Part shown: positions 1 through 9,073 of the stretch, piece after piece
Numbering within the stretch: the stretch's first letter is position 1
Layout of the letters: each line of letters starts with the position of its first letter
Assembly: GCF_002197685.1 (NCBI RefSeq)
Contig: NZ_NBBI01000005.1
Location: 1 to 64,000 of the forward strand
Reading direction: 5' to 3'
Source: Sphingomonas dokdonensis
GTDB lineage: Bacteria; Pseudomonadota; Alphaproteobacteria; Sphingomonadales; Sphingomonadaceae
DNA length: 64,000 nt
Notes under the pieces: generated by a model
What the model was told of the DNA's origin: nothing
The model's database searches: none
The model's input: only the letters and a program-made list of their open reading frames with translations
Program-made: the position numbers and the translations under genes

Positions 1-1
1 G

Positions 2-175
2 CGATGGGATCGAGATAGGGGGGCGGGGGTCGAAAGTCAGGGCCGAGGGGGGCCGGACACCGCGCAGTGGGTCCGTGCGCAATACGAGGTGCTCCGGACC
101 AAAAAGTTGCCCCTTACCTTCCTCGCAACGCGAGCACCGGTGGCGGCTCTCCGGGTGCCCTATCCCAAACCCTGA
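2..175 (+). CDS. Possible C-terminal end of a gene cut by the left window edge
   Basis: The second forward frame is open from the window edge to a TGA at 173-175. It would encode about 57 residues ending in a Pro/Arg-rich tail. A hairpin with a T-rich tail follows about 43 bases later, which is what one expects behind a real gene. The translation matches no family I recognise, and another frame is also open here, so coding status is uncertain. If real, it belongs to the integrated element that ends at the tRNA-Ser. Confidence 0.25.
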   Translation, partial: RWDRDRGAGVESQGRGGPDTAQWVRAQYEVLRTKKLPLTFLATRAPVAALRVPYPKP

Positions 176-217
176 CGTCCCCGGCAGCATCGTGGCGGCG
201 CAAGCCGCCGCGTTCCG

Positions 218-248
218 ACAGCCGGCTCTTGGCTGTTGGTTTGTTTTT
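218..248 (+). terminator. Putative intrinsic terminator
   Basis: ACAGCC (218-223) pairs with GGCTGT (231-236) around a 7-base loop, followed by the T-rich run TGGTTTGTTTTT. It would end transcription of a rightward gene finishing near 175. Confidence 0.4.
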
Positions 249-286
249 GCCGCATCGGCTGATCGAGGGGGGACCACAAATAGCGC

Positions 287-307
287 GTCATCCCGTTCAG
301 GGATGAC
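287..307. repeat. Perfect inverted repeat (8-bp stem)
   Basis: GTCATCCC (287-294) and GGGATGAC (300-307) flank a 5-base loop. It lies about 45 bases beyond the stop of the leftward HTH gene. It could be a terminator, or one arm of the GTCATNCC-type dispersed repeat common in sphingomonad intergenic DNA. The rest of the first 350 bases shows nothing else I can support. Confidence 0.45.
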
Positions 308-350
308 CTGCCTTTTCCTCTTCATGTCTGAAGGTCGGATAGAGCATATT

Positions 351-1220
351 CTATGTGCTCGCGCGTGAAAGAGCTGCGCCAAGGCTGGCGAGCGCTGCGG
401 CCATGCTTCCCGGCGCCGGTGGCGCTGCAGGATCCGCCACAGGCGCGGAGGATTGCCCTGGGGGTATGCGCCCGAGCCGACTTAGCTTGGCTGTAAGGAT
501 CTGCGTGAATCGCAGCCACGTCGCCTTGGCCATCCGCCGACGGTTGTCGAAATAGTAGGCGTTGCTCGTCTGCTCACGCTGCGGCGCGAACTCCCCCTCG
601 TTGCCTGTCATTGTCGTTCGGCGAACCCACTCAATGAAGCCGTTGGCCTTCAACCTACGCAGGGCAGAGATGACGCTATTACGGTGGCAACCCGCCTTCT
701 CGGCAATCCGTTCGATAGCCGGAAATAGCTTGCCGGTGCTGAAGTCCAGGAACGACAGCAGCGCCTTCAGCACCGTCACATCGATGCGGTGCAGGCGCCT
801 ATCAGCGTCATCCAGTTCCTGATCGAGCTTCGCTATCAGCTGGCGTAGCGTAGCCGGCCGACCGACTGGAATCTCCGCCGGCGACCTGGACGCAAGATCG
901 TCCAGTTCAGCTGCAGCGGCCGCGCGCTCAGCGCGCGCCTGGCGCACCTCGGACAGCGGGAATTTGCGCCACTGCTCCACATAGAGCTGCTCGGCCGTGG
1001 CGATCATCGCCTCGCGATGCGCGAGGCCAGCGGCCACTGAACCGTCCTGGATCCTCGCCCAAGGCTTCGCCCGCGGATCCGCCTCGTCGTAGCTGTGTCG
1101 CCGAGGAACGCGGCGCCCTTCCCCGCTATCGGGGCCGCGACGTGCCCGGCCGGCGAGCTGCGCCGTTGCGCCCTTCAGCAGGCGCTGCACATCGCGCGAG
1201 ATCGATGCCCCGCCGCTCAT
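351..1220 (-). CDS. Helix-turn-helix protein of an integrated element (replication-protein-like)
   Basis: This 289-residue protein begins with a basic, Arg-rich stretch. A helical region around residues 85-145 is rich in Ala, Arg and Glu. A winged-helix-like segment follows at about 165-200, including GCHRNSVISALRRLK, which reads as a recognition helix. The tail is Ala/Pro-rich. Proteins of this type are usually annotated as helix-turn-helix or RepA-like proteins on plasmids and integrative elements of Alphaproteobacteria. It starts 25 bases after the integrase stop on the same strand, so the two are probably co-transcribed. Whether it acts in replication, excision control or plain regulation cannot be read from the sequence. 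Confidence 0.65.
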   Translation of the reverse strand: MSGGASISRDVQRLLKGATAQLAGRARRGPDSGEGRRVPRRHSYDEADPRAKPWARIQDGSVAAGLAHREAMIATAEQLYVEQWRKFPLSEVRQARAERAAAAAELDDLASRSPAEIPVGRPATLRQLIAKLDQELDDADRRLHRIDVTVLKALLSFLDFSTGKLFPAIERIAEKAGCHRNSVISALRRLKANGFIEWVRRTTMTGNEGEFAPQREQTSNAYYFDNRRRMAKATWLRFTQILTAKLSRLGRIPPGQSSAPVADPAAPPAPGSMAAALASLGAALSRAST

Positions 1221-1245
1221 ACCGCTGCGCTCCCGTTCGGGAGCG

Positions 1246-2508
1246 TCAGACTCGTCGCGGGCCCTCGAGCAGCGCGCTGGGGTGCGGAAGGCCGAGGGTC
1301 AGCAGATCGGCCCATTCCTGCGCCAGCTCGCGCCGGCGCTGCATGTATCCCGCTCGGTTGTAGCTTGCCTCCACGCCGCTCGGTACGTGCGCCAGCATGA
1401 GGTCGATGATCGCGCGATCGCCGACGCGGTTTTCCTCGCCGGCTAGTTCGTTCATGACCGTGCTGAAGGTCGATCGCCAGCCATGCGGCACGTGGATCCC
1501 GGAATAGCCGGCATCCCGATACGACTTGCTGAGCGTGTTGTCCGAGATCGGCCTGCGCGGATGCCGAACGCTGCGGAAGAGCAGCGGGGCATCGCCCGCC
1601 AGCTGCATCGCCACCTCGATCGTCTCCACGGCCTGGCGTGACAGCGGCACGATGAATTCGAAGGCCGCATCCTCCTTGCGCTCCACCACCAGCTTCATCT
1701 TCGACGCCGGCACGCGCCAGATGGGTGCCGAGCTGTCCAGCCCCTCGAATTCGCCGGGCTCCGCCAGCCGCAGGACGCCGGAACGAACCGCCGTCAGCGC
1801 CAGCAAGCGTGACGCCAGCTTCGTGATCGGATGAGCGGGCTGCTCCTCCACCTTCGTGAGCAGCGCCCGGGCAGCCTGGACGGTTCGCACGGCCGGGAAC
1901 TTGCCCTTCTTCACCGGTGCCAGCGCGCGTGCCGCAACCGCAGCGGGATCTACCTGCGCCAACCCGCTGCCGATCGCACGAGCAAAGACTTCCGAGATCC
2001 GCTGGCGGGTGCGATGCGCCGTTTCGATCGCGCCGCGCTGCTCGATCGGCCGCAGCACCTCCATCACAATCGGCGTCGTGATGGCCTCGATCGGCAGGCT
2101 GCCGATCTTGGGATAGACGTCCCGCTCCATGCTCGCTTTCACCAGGGCCGCGTGCCGCTTCGACCACACGGACGCTTGGCTCGCCCGCCAGTCTTCCGCG
2201 ATTGTCTTGAAGGTGGCTTCGGCCTGCAGCGCCCTCGCGGCGCTTTGTCGCTTCTTCTCCACGGCGGGGTCGATCCCCGATCGTAGCTGCCGCGCCACCT
2301 GCTCGCGAAGTTCCCGAGCTTCGGCCAAACTGACGTCCGGATACGGTCCGAACGTGAGCAGCTTCTCCTTCCCGCCGAATCGATACTTCCAACGCCAGCT
2401 GCGATAGCCGTTCGGTGTCACGTAGAGGTGCAGACCGGAGCCGTCCGCAAGCTTGTAGGGCTTGGCCTCGCCCTTCGCCTGTTTGCAGGCTCGATCTGTC
2501 AGGGGCAC
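1246..2508 (-). CDS. Tyrosine-type site-specific integrase, P4 family
   Basis: This 420-residue recombinase has the N-terminal arm-binding domain typical of tRNA-targeting integrases (DUF4102 type; KLADGSGLHLYV, then LTFGPYPDVSLAEAR). A core-binding domain follows at about 110-200. The catalytic domain shows the first Arg in ALTAVRSGVLRL (about 241), the HGWR box (about 343), the LAHVP box and the nucleophilic Tyr in EASYNRAGY (about 383). All expected active-site residues are present and the length is normal, so it looks intact. It faces away from the 3' end of tRNA-Ser, 164 bases off, the usual arrangement for an element inserted into that tRNA. Confidence 0.92.
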   Translation of the reverse strand: MPLTDRACKQAKGEAKPYKLADGSGLHLYVTPNGYRSWRWKYRFGGKEKLLTFGPYPDVSLAEARELREQVARQLRSGIDPAVEKKRQSAARALQAEATFKTIAEDWRASQASVWSKRHAALVKASMERDVYPKIGSLPIEAITTPIVMEVLRPIEQRGAIETAHRTRQRISEVFARAIGSGLAQVDPAAVAARALAPVKKGKFPAVRTVQAARALLTKVEEQPAHPITKLASRLLALTAVRSGVLRLAEPGEFEGLDSSAPIWRVPASKMKLVVERKEDAAFEFIVPLSRQAVETIEVAMQLAGDAPLLFRSVRHPRRPISDNTLSKSYRDAGYSGIHVPHGWRSTFSTVMNELAGEENRVGDRAIIDLMLAHVPSGVEASYNRAGYMQRRRELAQEWADLLTLGLPHPSALLEGPRRV

Positions 2509-2509
2509 T

Positions 2510-2543
2510 TTCCGGTACCCCCACCCGATCGTTCCGGTACCCC
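2510..2543. repeat. Direct repeats upstream of the integrase, possible arm-type sites
   Basis: TTCCGGTACCCC occurs at 2510-2521 and again at 2532-2543, 22 bases apart (two helical turns), immediately ahead of the integrase start. On the gene strand they read GGGGTACCGGAA. Short G-rich direct repeats between int and the attachment site often serve as integrase arm sites or autoregulatory operators; that role is inferred here. Confidence 0.5.
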
Positions 2544-2669
2544 GGCTTTACCCCCAGAATCGCTAAGCTGCATGGAGCTTTTGTGAGATGCTGTGAGACA
2601 ACAGACAACCCACAACCCCGCAAGAAAGCTAGGTCTTTTGCGCTGTTATGAGACGTTCGGAGAAGAAGG

Positions 2670-2761
<92 letters not shown>

Positions 2762-2882
2762 GCAGAGGTTCCGGTGCGCTGCGAAAGCGAACCGGCTGAT
2801 CGAAGGCGGCGCCTCTAACGCGGTTGTTCGGGATGCGCAAGCGCCAGCTTGTGCGGCGCGCAACAAGCACTAGATTGGCGGC

Positions 2883-3260
2883 ATGTCAGCTGTTCCCGGC
2901 CATTCCCTGATCGACGGCGCGCCGGTCGCGCCCGCCATTACCCACGCGCGCTTCACCATTGGCGACGTGGTGCGTCACCGCATGCTCGATTTTCGCGGCG
3001 TGGTGTTCGACGTCGATCCCGTGTTCGCCAACACTGAGGAATGGTACCAGTCGATCCCCGAAGGCGTGCGCCCGTCCAAGGACCAGCCCTTCTACCACCT
3101 GCTCGCCGAAAACGCCGAATCGACCTATGTCGCCTACGTGAGCCAGCAGAACCTGGTGCACGACGAAAGCGACGAGCCGGTCGACCATCCCGCGATCGAC
3201 GGGCTGTTCACCGGGTTTAGCGACGGGCGCTACCTGCTGCGCCGCGAGCATCGGCATTAA
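2883..3260 (+). CDS. hspQ: Heat shock protein HspQ
   Basis: This 125-residue protein matches the HspQ (YccV-like hemimethylated-DNA-binding fold) family. It has the opening RFTIGDVVRHRMLDFRGVVFD, the central WYQSIPEGVRPSKDQPFYHLL and the YVAYVSQQNL segment. In enterobacteria HspQ promotes turnover of mutant DnaA and acts as a Lon protease specificity enhancer; the same role is assumed here. It is slightly longer than the roughly 105-residue E. coli protein because of an N-terminal extension. It is transcribed toward rplU but separated by 141 bases containing a promoter-like sequence. Confidence 0.88.
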   Translation: MSAVPGHSLIDGAPVAPAITHARFTIGDVVRHRMLDFRGVVFDVDPVFANTEEWYQSIPEGVRPSKDQPFYHLLAENAESTYVAYVSQQNLVHDESDEPVDHPAIDGLFTGFSDGRYLLRREHRH

Positions 3261-3312
3261 GCGCCGACATCAGGTGCCCACAATTAGGTGAGCACCGGCC
3301 GCGCGTGCGGCG

Positions 3313-3341
3313 TTGACAAAACTGCCCGACTCTCCTAGCTG
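3313..3341 (+). promoter_or_regulatory. Candidate sigma-70 promoter for rplU-rpmA
   Basis: A perfect TTGACA (3313-3318) is followed after 17 bases by TAGCTG, a weak -10 element, about 60 bases ahead of rplU. The -35 box is convincing; the -10 assignment is tentative. Confidence 0.4.
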
Positions 3342-3355
3342 CGCCGTTCCTCCTG

Positions 3356-3376
3356 GCCCGGTGATCCGGACCGGGC
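3356..3376 (+). other. Hairpin in the rplU leader
   Basis: GCCCGGT (3356-3362) pairs with ACCGGGC (3370-3376) around a 7-base loop, between the promoter-like element and the rplU start. Ribosomal protein leaders for L21 exist in several phyla; whether this hairpin is one cannot be decided by eye. Confidence 0.3.
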
Positions 3377-3401
3377 ACAAGCATTTGGATAGAGTCAGGC
3401 C

Positions 3402-3707
3402 ATGTTCGCAATCGTGCGCACGGGCGGCAAGCAGTACCGCGTTGCCGCCGGAGACAAGATCGTCGTTGAGAAGCTGGAGGGCGATGCCGGCGCCTCCATT
3501 ACGCTGGGCGACGTCCTGCTGGCCGGCGAAGGTTCGGAGCTGAAGCCGACCGACGGGCTCACCGTCGCCGCCGAGATCGTCGCGCAGGCGAAGGGCGAGA
3601 AGGTCATCGTCTTCAAGAAGCGCCGCCGTCACAACTATCGCCGTCGCAACGGCCACCGTCAGAACCACACGATCCTGAAGATCGTGTCGATCGGCGCGTC
3701 GGCGTAA
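3402..3707 (+). CDS. rplU: 50S ribosomal protein L21
   Basis: This 101-residue protein has the L21 start [14 protein letters not shown], the central VVEKL segment and the conserved basic stretch [16 protein letters not shown] that contacts 23S rRNA. Length is standard. It is followed after 25 bases by rpmA, the near-universal rplU-rpmA pair, and the operon ends at the terminator near 4100. The obgE gene, often directly downstream, lies 1.9 kb further on with four unrelated features between. Confidence 0.98.
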   Translation: MFAIVRTGGKQYRVAAGDKIVVEKLEGDAGASITLGDVLLAGEGSELKPTDGLTVAAEIVAQAKGEKVIVFKKRRRHNYRRRNGHRQNHTILKIVSIGASA

Positions 3708-3732
3708 TCGCGCAGCGTAAGGAGCAAGCACA

Positions 3733-4002
3733 ATGGCACATAAGAAAGCAGGCGGCTCGTCGCGTAACGGTCGTGATTCGGCCGGTCGTCGTCTTGGCGT
3801 GAAGAAGTTCGGCGGTCAGGAAGCGATCGCGGGCAACATCCTGGTGCGTCAGCGCGGGACGAAGTTCTACCCGGGCCGCAACGTCGGCATCGGCAAGGAC
3901 CACACCCTCTTTGCACTCATTGATGGCCGCGTGGTGTTCCACGACGGCAAACTCGGCCGCAAGTTCTGCTCGGTCGACATGATTGCCGAGGCGGCGGAAT
4001 AA
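3733..4002 (+). CDS. rpmA: 50S ribosomal protein L27
   Basis: This 89-residue protein has the classic L27 start [20 protein letters not shown]. Its N-terminal tail reaches the peptidyl transferase centre without the cleavable extension found in Firmicutes. The body contains [17 protein letters not shown] and [15 protein letters not shown]. It is the second gene of the rplU operon. AGGAGCAAGCACA ahead of the ATG supplies a good ribosome-binding site. Confidence 0.98.
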   Translation: MAHKKAGGSSRNGRDSAGRRLGVKKFGGQEAIAGNILVRQRGTKFYPGRNVGIGKDHTLFALIDGRVVFHDGKLGRKFCSVDMIAEAAE

Positions 4003-4077
4003 ACATCGGGTGACCAGTCGGGTTGCCCACTGGGCGACCCGGTGCCTCCCCTGAGGGAGGCCAGCCACCACAAAAAA

Positions 4078-4108
4078 GGGAGCCGGGTCCGCCCAGGCTC
4101 CCTTTTTT
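4078..4108 (+). terminator. Intrinsic terminator after rpmA
   Basis: GGGAGCC (4078-4084) pairs with GGCTCCC (4096-4102). It is preceded by six A and followed by six T, so it could act on both strands. It closes the rplU-rpmA operon. Confidence 0.85.
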
Positions 4109-4185
4109 ATTGCTCCCTCATCATCGCGCTGTCGCCGGCCCGTCATCGGGTTCGGCTAGCGGCGCGCTTGCGGAGGAGAGCGACG

Positions 4186-4746
4186 ATGTTCGCGCGGACA
4201 AAGAGACTGACGCTGCGGCCCGGCTGGCCGGAAGATGCGAGCCTGCTGGCCGAGACGATCGCGCACGAGGCGGTGGCGACCAATCTCGCCCGTGTGCCCT
4301 GGCCGTATACAATCGAGGACGCGTCGGCGTTTCTGGCCGTGCCGCGCGGCGCCACCGATGCGCGTTTCCTCATTATGGCGCATGACGGCGCCTGTCCGCG
4401 CCTGATCGGCGGCATCGGCCTCGACGGTGCGGCCGGCGGCATCGCGCAGCTCGGCTATTGGCTCACGCCCGCTGCCTGGGGTCGCGGCTATGCGACCGAG
4501 GCGGGCCGCGCGGTGCTCGACATGGCGCGCCACGCGCTGCCGCTGCGCCGGATCGAGGCGCGGCATCATCTCGACAATCCCGCATCGGGCCGCGTCCTGC
4601 GCAAGCTCGGCTTTCGCGAGATCCGGCGCGAGCCTAGCTTCTCGCTCGCGCGCGGCCATCACGTCGGCAGCGCGGTGCTGGCGCTCGATCTCGCCATGGG
4701 CGAGGACGCGGACGCGGCGACCGACCGAATGCCGATCGCCGCCTGA
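4186..4746 (+). CDS. GNAT family N-acetyltransferase (RimJ/RimL-like)
   Basis: This 186-residue protein is of the RimJ/RimL type. It opens with the strand RTKRLTLRPGWPEDA, then LIGGIGLDG and LGYWLTPAAWGRGYATEAGRAVL, which carries the acetyl-CoA pyrophosphate loop (GRGYAT). The closing motif is NPASGRVLRKLGFR. The frame extends upstream to 4042, but ATG 4186 has GGAGGAGA seven bases before it and aligns with the family start. Such enzymes acetylate ribosomal proteins, peptides or small amines; the substrate is unknown. It stands alone after the rpmA terminator, with its own hairpin behind it. Confidence 0.85.
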   Translation: MFARTKRLTLRPGWPEDASLLAETIAHEAVATNLARVPWPYTIEDASAFLAVPRGATDARFLIMAHDGACPRLIGGIGLDGAAGGIAQLGYWLTPAAWGRGYATEAGRAVLDMARHALPLRRIEARHHLDNPASGRVLRKLGFREIRREPSFSLARGHHVGSAVLALDLAMGEDADAATDRMPIAA

Positions 4747-4761
4747 ACCGCCCCCCGTTCC

Positions 4762-4803
4762 CGCTTCGTCATGCCGCACCCTCCGACATGACGAAGCGTT
4801 TCC
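4762..4803 (+). terminator. Strong hairpin after the GNAT gene
   Basis: A perfect 12-bp stem (4762-4773 with 4787-4798; arm CGCTTCGTCATG) encloses a 13-base loop and is followed by TTTCCCC. It is probably a terminator. The arm also resembles the GTCATGCC-type dispersed palindromes of sphingomonads. Confidence 0.55.
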
Positions 4804-4857
4804 CCCTCCCCGCTCCCGCCATTGCAAATCGCGCGCGGAGCGCCGACACCCGGCGCA

Positions 4858-5439
4858 ATGTCCGTTGCTCCCTTGCGCCGCCGCATGAGTCCCGAAGAAT
4901 CGCGCACCGCCGCGCTCGATGCCGCGCGCGCGCTGCTGGTCGAGGTCGGCCCGCAGGCGGTGACGCTGAAGGCGGTGGGCGCGCGAATCGGCCGCACCCA
5001 CGCCAATCTCCTGCACCATTTCGGCTCGGCCGAGGGGCTTCAGACCGCGCTGATCGCCGATCTCGCCGCGCGGATCGTCGGCACCATCAAGGCCGCAGTG
5101 ATCCGCTCGCGCGAGGCGGAGGATCCGGCCGAGGTGGTCGACCTCACCTTTGATGCCTTTGGCCGCAACGGCGCCGGCGCACTCGCCAGCTGGATGATCC
5201 TGTCGGGCAACGAGAATGCGCTCGACCCGATTCTCACCGCGATCCACGATCTGGTCGAAGATCTCGCGCAGGATCACAAGCACGGCGCCGCGCCGATTCG
5301 CGAGGAAACGCTGCAGCTCGTCCTGATGGCGCTCGGCGACGCCCTGCTCGGCGCGCCCATGGCCAAGGCGCTCGGCCTTCCGCGCGAAACCGCCCGGCAA
5401 CTCGCCCGCGGCATGCTGCTCGCCGATCGCGGCAAATAG
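4858..5439 (+). CDS. TetR/AcrR family transcriptional regulator
   Basis: This protein has 193 residues from ATG 4858; a second ATG lies at 4885. The N-terminal DNA-binding domain shows AARALLVEVGPQAVTLKAVGARIGRTHANLLHHFGSAEGL split into helix 1, the helix-turn-helix and the LHHFGS wing characteristic of TetR. The C-terminal half is a helical ligand/dimer domain with no recognisable subtype. Neighbours are a GNAT upstream and a convergent DUF1294 gene downstream, so no target is obvious from context. Confidence 0.85.
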   Translation: MSVAPLRRRMSPEESRTAALDAARALLVEVGPQAVTLKAVGARIGRTHANLLHHFGSAEGLQTALIADLAARIVGTIKAAVIRSREAEDPAEVVDLTFDAFGRNGAGALASWMILSGNENALDPILTAIHDLVEDLAQDHKHGAAPIREETLQLVLMALGDALLGAPMAKALGLPRETARQLARGMLLADRGK

Positions 5440-5446
5440 CTGTCGG

Positions 5447-5713
5447 TCAGATCAGGAACAGGCCGATCACCGCGCCCGCCTGAACCATCACGATCAGCAG
5501 CAGATAGGTGGAAAACGGCTCCTTGCGCGTCTTGTGCCGAAAGGCACGGCGCGCGACGAGCGCACCGGGTGACCCGCCGAGAAAGGCCATTTGCAGCAAC
5601 GTCGCCTCGCGAATGCGCCGCCGCCCCTCGATCGCGTAGCGCTTGTCCAGCCAGAAGCTGGTCGCGGCGACGGCATTGATGACGAGCAGCCAGCACAGGG
5701 TCGGAACGAGCAT
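5447..5713 (-). CDS. DUF1294 family small membrane protein
   Basis: This 88-residue protein has an N-terminal membrane segment (LCWLLVINAVAATSFWLDK), a basic cytoplasmic loop and a C-terminal membrane segment (YLLLIVMVQAGAVIGLFLI). The middle holds the family signature LLQMAFLGGSPGALVARRAFRHKTRK. DUF1294 proteins are widespread two- or three-helix proteins of unknown function, sometimes fused to cold-shock domains; no fused domain is present here. It is convergent with the TetR gene, eight bases apart. Confidence 0.85.
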   Translation of the reverse strand: MLVPTLCWLLVINAVAATSFWLDKRYAIEGRRRIREATLLQMAFLGGSPGALVARRAFRHKTRKEPFSTYLLLIVMVQAGAVIGLFLI

Positions 5714-5828
5714 CGGCGGATGCTGGCATGGCGCTGGTTGACGTTGACTTTACGAGCGGCGGCCCGCCGCGGCAAAGCCGCGTCGTCGGTCGCGGCAGAG
5801 GCCGCGCTGGCCGGGCGCGCTCGCCAGT

Positions 5829-5849
5829 CGCTTTAGCGTCGCTAAAGCG
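5829..5849. repeat. Perfect inverted repeat just ahead of the obgE start region
   Basis: CGCTTTAGC (5829-5837) and GCTAAAGCG (5841-5849) form a 9-bp stem with a 3-base loop. It ends about two bases before TAGGAGCG, the probable obgE ribosome-binding site. It could influence obgE translation, be a transcript end, or be a dispersed repeat. Confidence 0.5.
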
Positions 5850-5853
5850 CTAG

Positions 5854-7145
<1,292 letters not shown>

Positions 7146-7200
7146 CGCCGCCGCAGGCTGTCGCTTGGCAAGCGTGCCTGACCTGCCTACCGCCGCCGCC

Positions 7201-7785
7201 ATGACCACCCGCGCGCTGTTCCCCACCCATTTCTACGAAGGCCGGATCGGCGACGATGCGCTGGTCGAGGAGCTCGAAGCGTCCGTCCACGCGCTCGCGC
7301 AGGACGATACCGCCGGCAAGCGCTGGTCCAAGGACCACGGCTATCGCGGCTACACCTCCTACGCCTCGCTCGACGATCTGCCGCAGCGCGATCCCGCCTT
7401 CGCCGATCTGAAGCGCCACCTCGATCGCCACGTCGCACGCTTCGCTGCCGATTGCGGGTTCCAGCTCGGCGGCCGCAAGCTGAAGCTCGACAGCCTGTGG
7501 GTGAACCTGCTGAAGCCGGGCGGCACGCACTCGGGCCACATCCACCCGCACAGCGTGGTGTCGGGCACCATCTACGTCACCGTCCCCCCGGGCTCGGGCG
7601 CGCTGCGGTTGGAAGACCCGCGCCTCGGCCTGATGATGGCGGCGCCGCCGCGCGCCGACACGTTCGTCCATGCCGAGCCGACCCCCGGCGCGATCTTCCT
7701 GTGGGAAAGCTGGCTGCGGCACGAGGTGATGCCCAACACCGCCAAGAGCGAGCGGATCAGCATCAGCTTCAACTACAAGTGGTAA
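7201..7785 (+). CDS. Putative 2OG-Fe(II) oxygenase (TIGR02466-like)
   Basis: This protein has 194 residues from ATG 7201; an alternative TTG lies at 7165. It contains GGTHSGHIHPHSVVSGTIYV, in which the His pair would supply metal ligands. The distal WLRHEVMPN gives the second His, and ERISISFNYKW provides the Arg/Ser that typically binds 2-oxoglutarate. This layout fits the TIGR02466 family of putative double-stranded beta-helix oxygenases. The substrate is unknown. It sits between two ribosome-associated GTPase genes, obgE and ychF. Confidence 0.75.
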   Translation: MTTRALFPTHFYEGRIGDDALVEELEASVHALAQDDTAGKRWSKDHGYRGYTSYASLDDLPQRDPAFADLKRHLDRHVARFAADCGFQLGGRKLKLDSLWVNLLKPGGTHSGHIHPHSVVSGTIYVTVPPGSGALRLEDPRLGLMMAAPPRADTFVHAEPTPGAIFLWESWLRHEVMPNTAKSERISISFNYKW

Positions 7786-7848
7786 GGGTGGCGCGCATCG
7801 CCGCCGCGGACTAAAGCCGCCGCCACACGTTTTTCTCAAGGATCGATC

Positions 7849-8949
7849 ATGGGTTTCCGCTGCGGCATCGTGGGCCTGCCCAACGTTGGCAAGTCCACCC
7901 TCTTCAACGCGCTGACAGAAACGGCCGCGGCGCAAGCTGCCAACTATCCCTTCTGCACCATCGAGCCGAACGTCGGTAACGTCGGCGTGCCCGATCCCCG
8001 GCTCCAGAAGCTGGCGGAGATCGCCAAGTCGGCCAAGATCATCGAAACGCAGCTCGCCTTCGTCGACATCGCCGGGCTGGTGCGCGGCGCGTCCAAGGGC
8101 GAAGGGCTCGGCAACCAGTTTCTCGGCAACATCCGCGAGGTCGATGCGATCGTCCACGTGCTGCGCTGCTTCGAGGACGGCGACGTCACCCACGTCGAGG
8201 GCAAGGTCGATCCGATCGCCGACGCCGAGACGGTCGAGACCGAGCTGATGCTCTCCGACCTCGAAAGCCTGGAAAAGCGCGTCCCCAACCTCGTCAAGAA
8301 GGGGCAGCAGGGCGACAAGGAGGCCAAGATCGGCGCCAGCGTTCTGGGCCAGGCGCTCGACCTGCTGCGCGAGGGCAAGCCCGCGCGCCTCACCCAGCCC
8401 AAAGATGCCGAGGAAGCGCGCGTCTTCGCGCAGGCGCAGCTCATCACCGCCAAGCCCGTGCTCTACGTCTGCAACGTCGACGAGGGTGATGCCGCGAACG
8501 GCAATGCCTTGTCCGCCCGCGTGTTCGAAAAGGCCGCGGCCGAGGGCGCCGAGGCCGTCGTCGTCTCCGCCGCGATCGAGGCCGAGATCGCCACCATGCC
8601 GGCCGAGGATCGGGGCGAGTTCCTGGCCGAGCTGGGGCTGGAGGAAACCGGCCTCGCCCGCGTCATCCGCGCCGGCTACAAGCTGCTCAATCTCCTCACC
8701 TTCTTCACCGTCGGCCCCAAGGAGGCACGCGCCTGGACGGTGTTCGCCGGTGCCAAGGCGCCGCAGGCCGCGGGCGAGATCCACACCGATTTCGAGCGCG
8801 GCTTCATCCGCGCCGAAACGATCGCCTTCGACGATTACGTGGCATGCGGCGGCGAATCGGGCGCGCGCGACGCCGGCAAGCTACGCCAGGAGGGCAAGGA
8901 ATATGTCGTCCACGACGGCGACGTGATGCTCTTCCGCTTCAACGTCTAA
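7849..8949 (+). CDS. ychF: Ribosome-binding ATPase YchF
   Basis: This 366-residue protein is of the standard length for YchF/OLA1. It has G1 GLPNVGKST at 9-17 and DIAGLVRGASKGEGLGNQFL as the switch region. The expected helical insert is present. A C-terminal TGS-type domain holds LLNLLTFFTVGPKEARAWT and ends in VHDGDVMLFRFNV. YchF binds the ribosome, prefers ATP to GTP, and is linked to translation-start control and oxidative-stress response. AAGGATCGATC ahead of the ATG is a strong ribosome-binding site. A strong hairpin repeat follows the stop. Confidence 0.97.
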   Translation: MGFRCGIVGLPNVGKSTLFNALTETAAAQAANYPFCTIEPNVGNVGVPDPRLQKLAEIAKSAKIIETQLAFVDIAGLVRGASKGEGLGNQFLGNIREVDAIVHVLRCFEDGDVTHVEGKVDPIADAETVETELMLSDLESLEKRVPNLVKKGQQGDKEAKIGASVLGQALDLLREGKPARLTQPKDAEEARVFAQAQLITAKPVLYVCNVDEGDAANGNALSARVFEKAAAEGAEAVVVSAAIEAEIATMPAEDRGEFLAELGLEETGLARVIRAGYKLLNLLTFFTVGPKEARAWTVFAGAKAPQAAGEIHTDFERGFIRAETIAFDDYVACGGESGARDAGKLRQEGKEYVVHDGDVMLFRFNV

Positions 8950-8957
8950 GCAAATTT

Positions 8958-9013
8958 CCCTCTCCCCGCTTGCGGGGAGAGGGTGGCCGAGCGCGGCGAG
9001 ATCGGGAGAGGGG
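8958..9013. repeat. Dispersed palindromic repeat behind ychF
   Basis: A perfect 12-bp stem (CCCTCTCCCCGC at 8958-8969 with its complement at 8972-8983) is followed by the tail GGTGGCCGAGCG...GGGAGAGGGG to 9013. This CCCTCTCCCCGCTTGCGGGG...AGAGGGG element is a familiar intergenic repeat in many proteobacteria. It may also terminate ychF. Confidence 0.7.
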
Positions 9014-9073
9014 CAATCACAAGCGCCCCGCCCTCCTTCTCGCCATCATCGACCGCCGCGCCACCAGCCCAAC

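Noticed and set aside
4156..5400. 414-residue minus-strand ORF across the GNAT and TetR genes
   Set aside because: Spans two well-supported plus-strand genes and the terminator between them.
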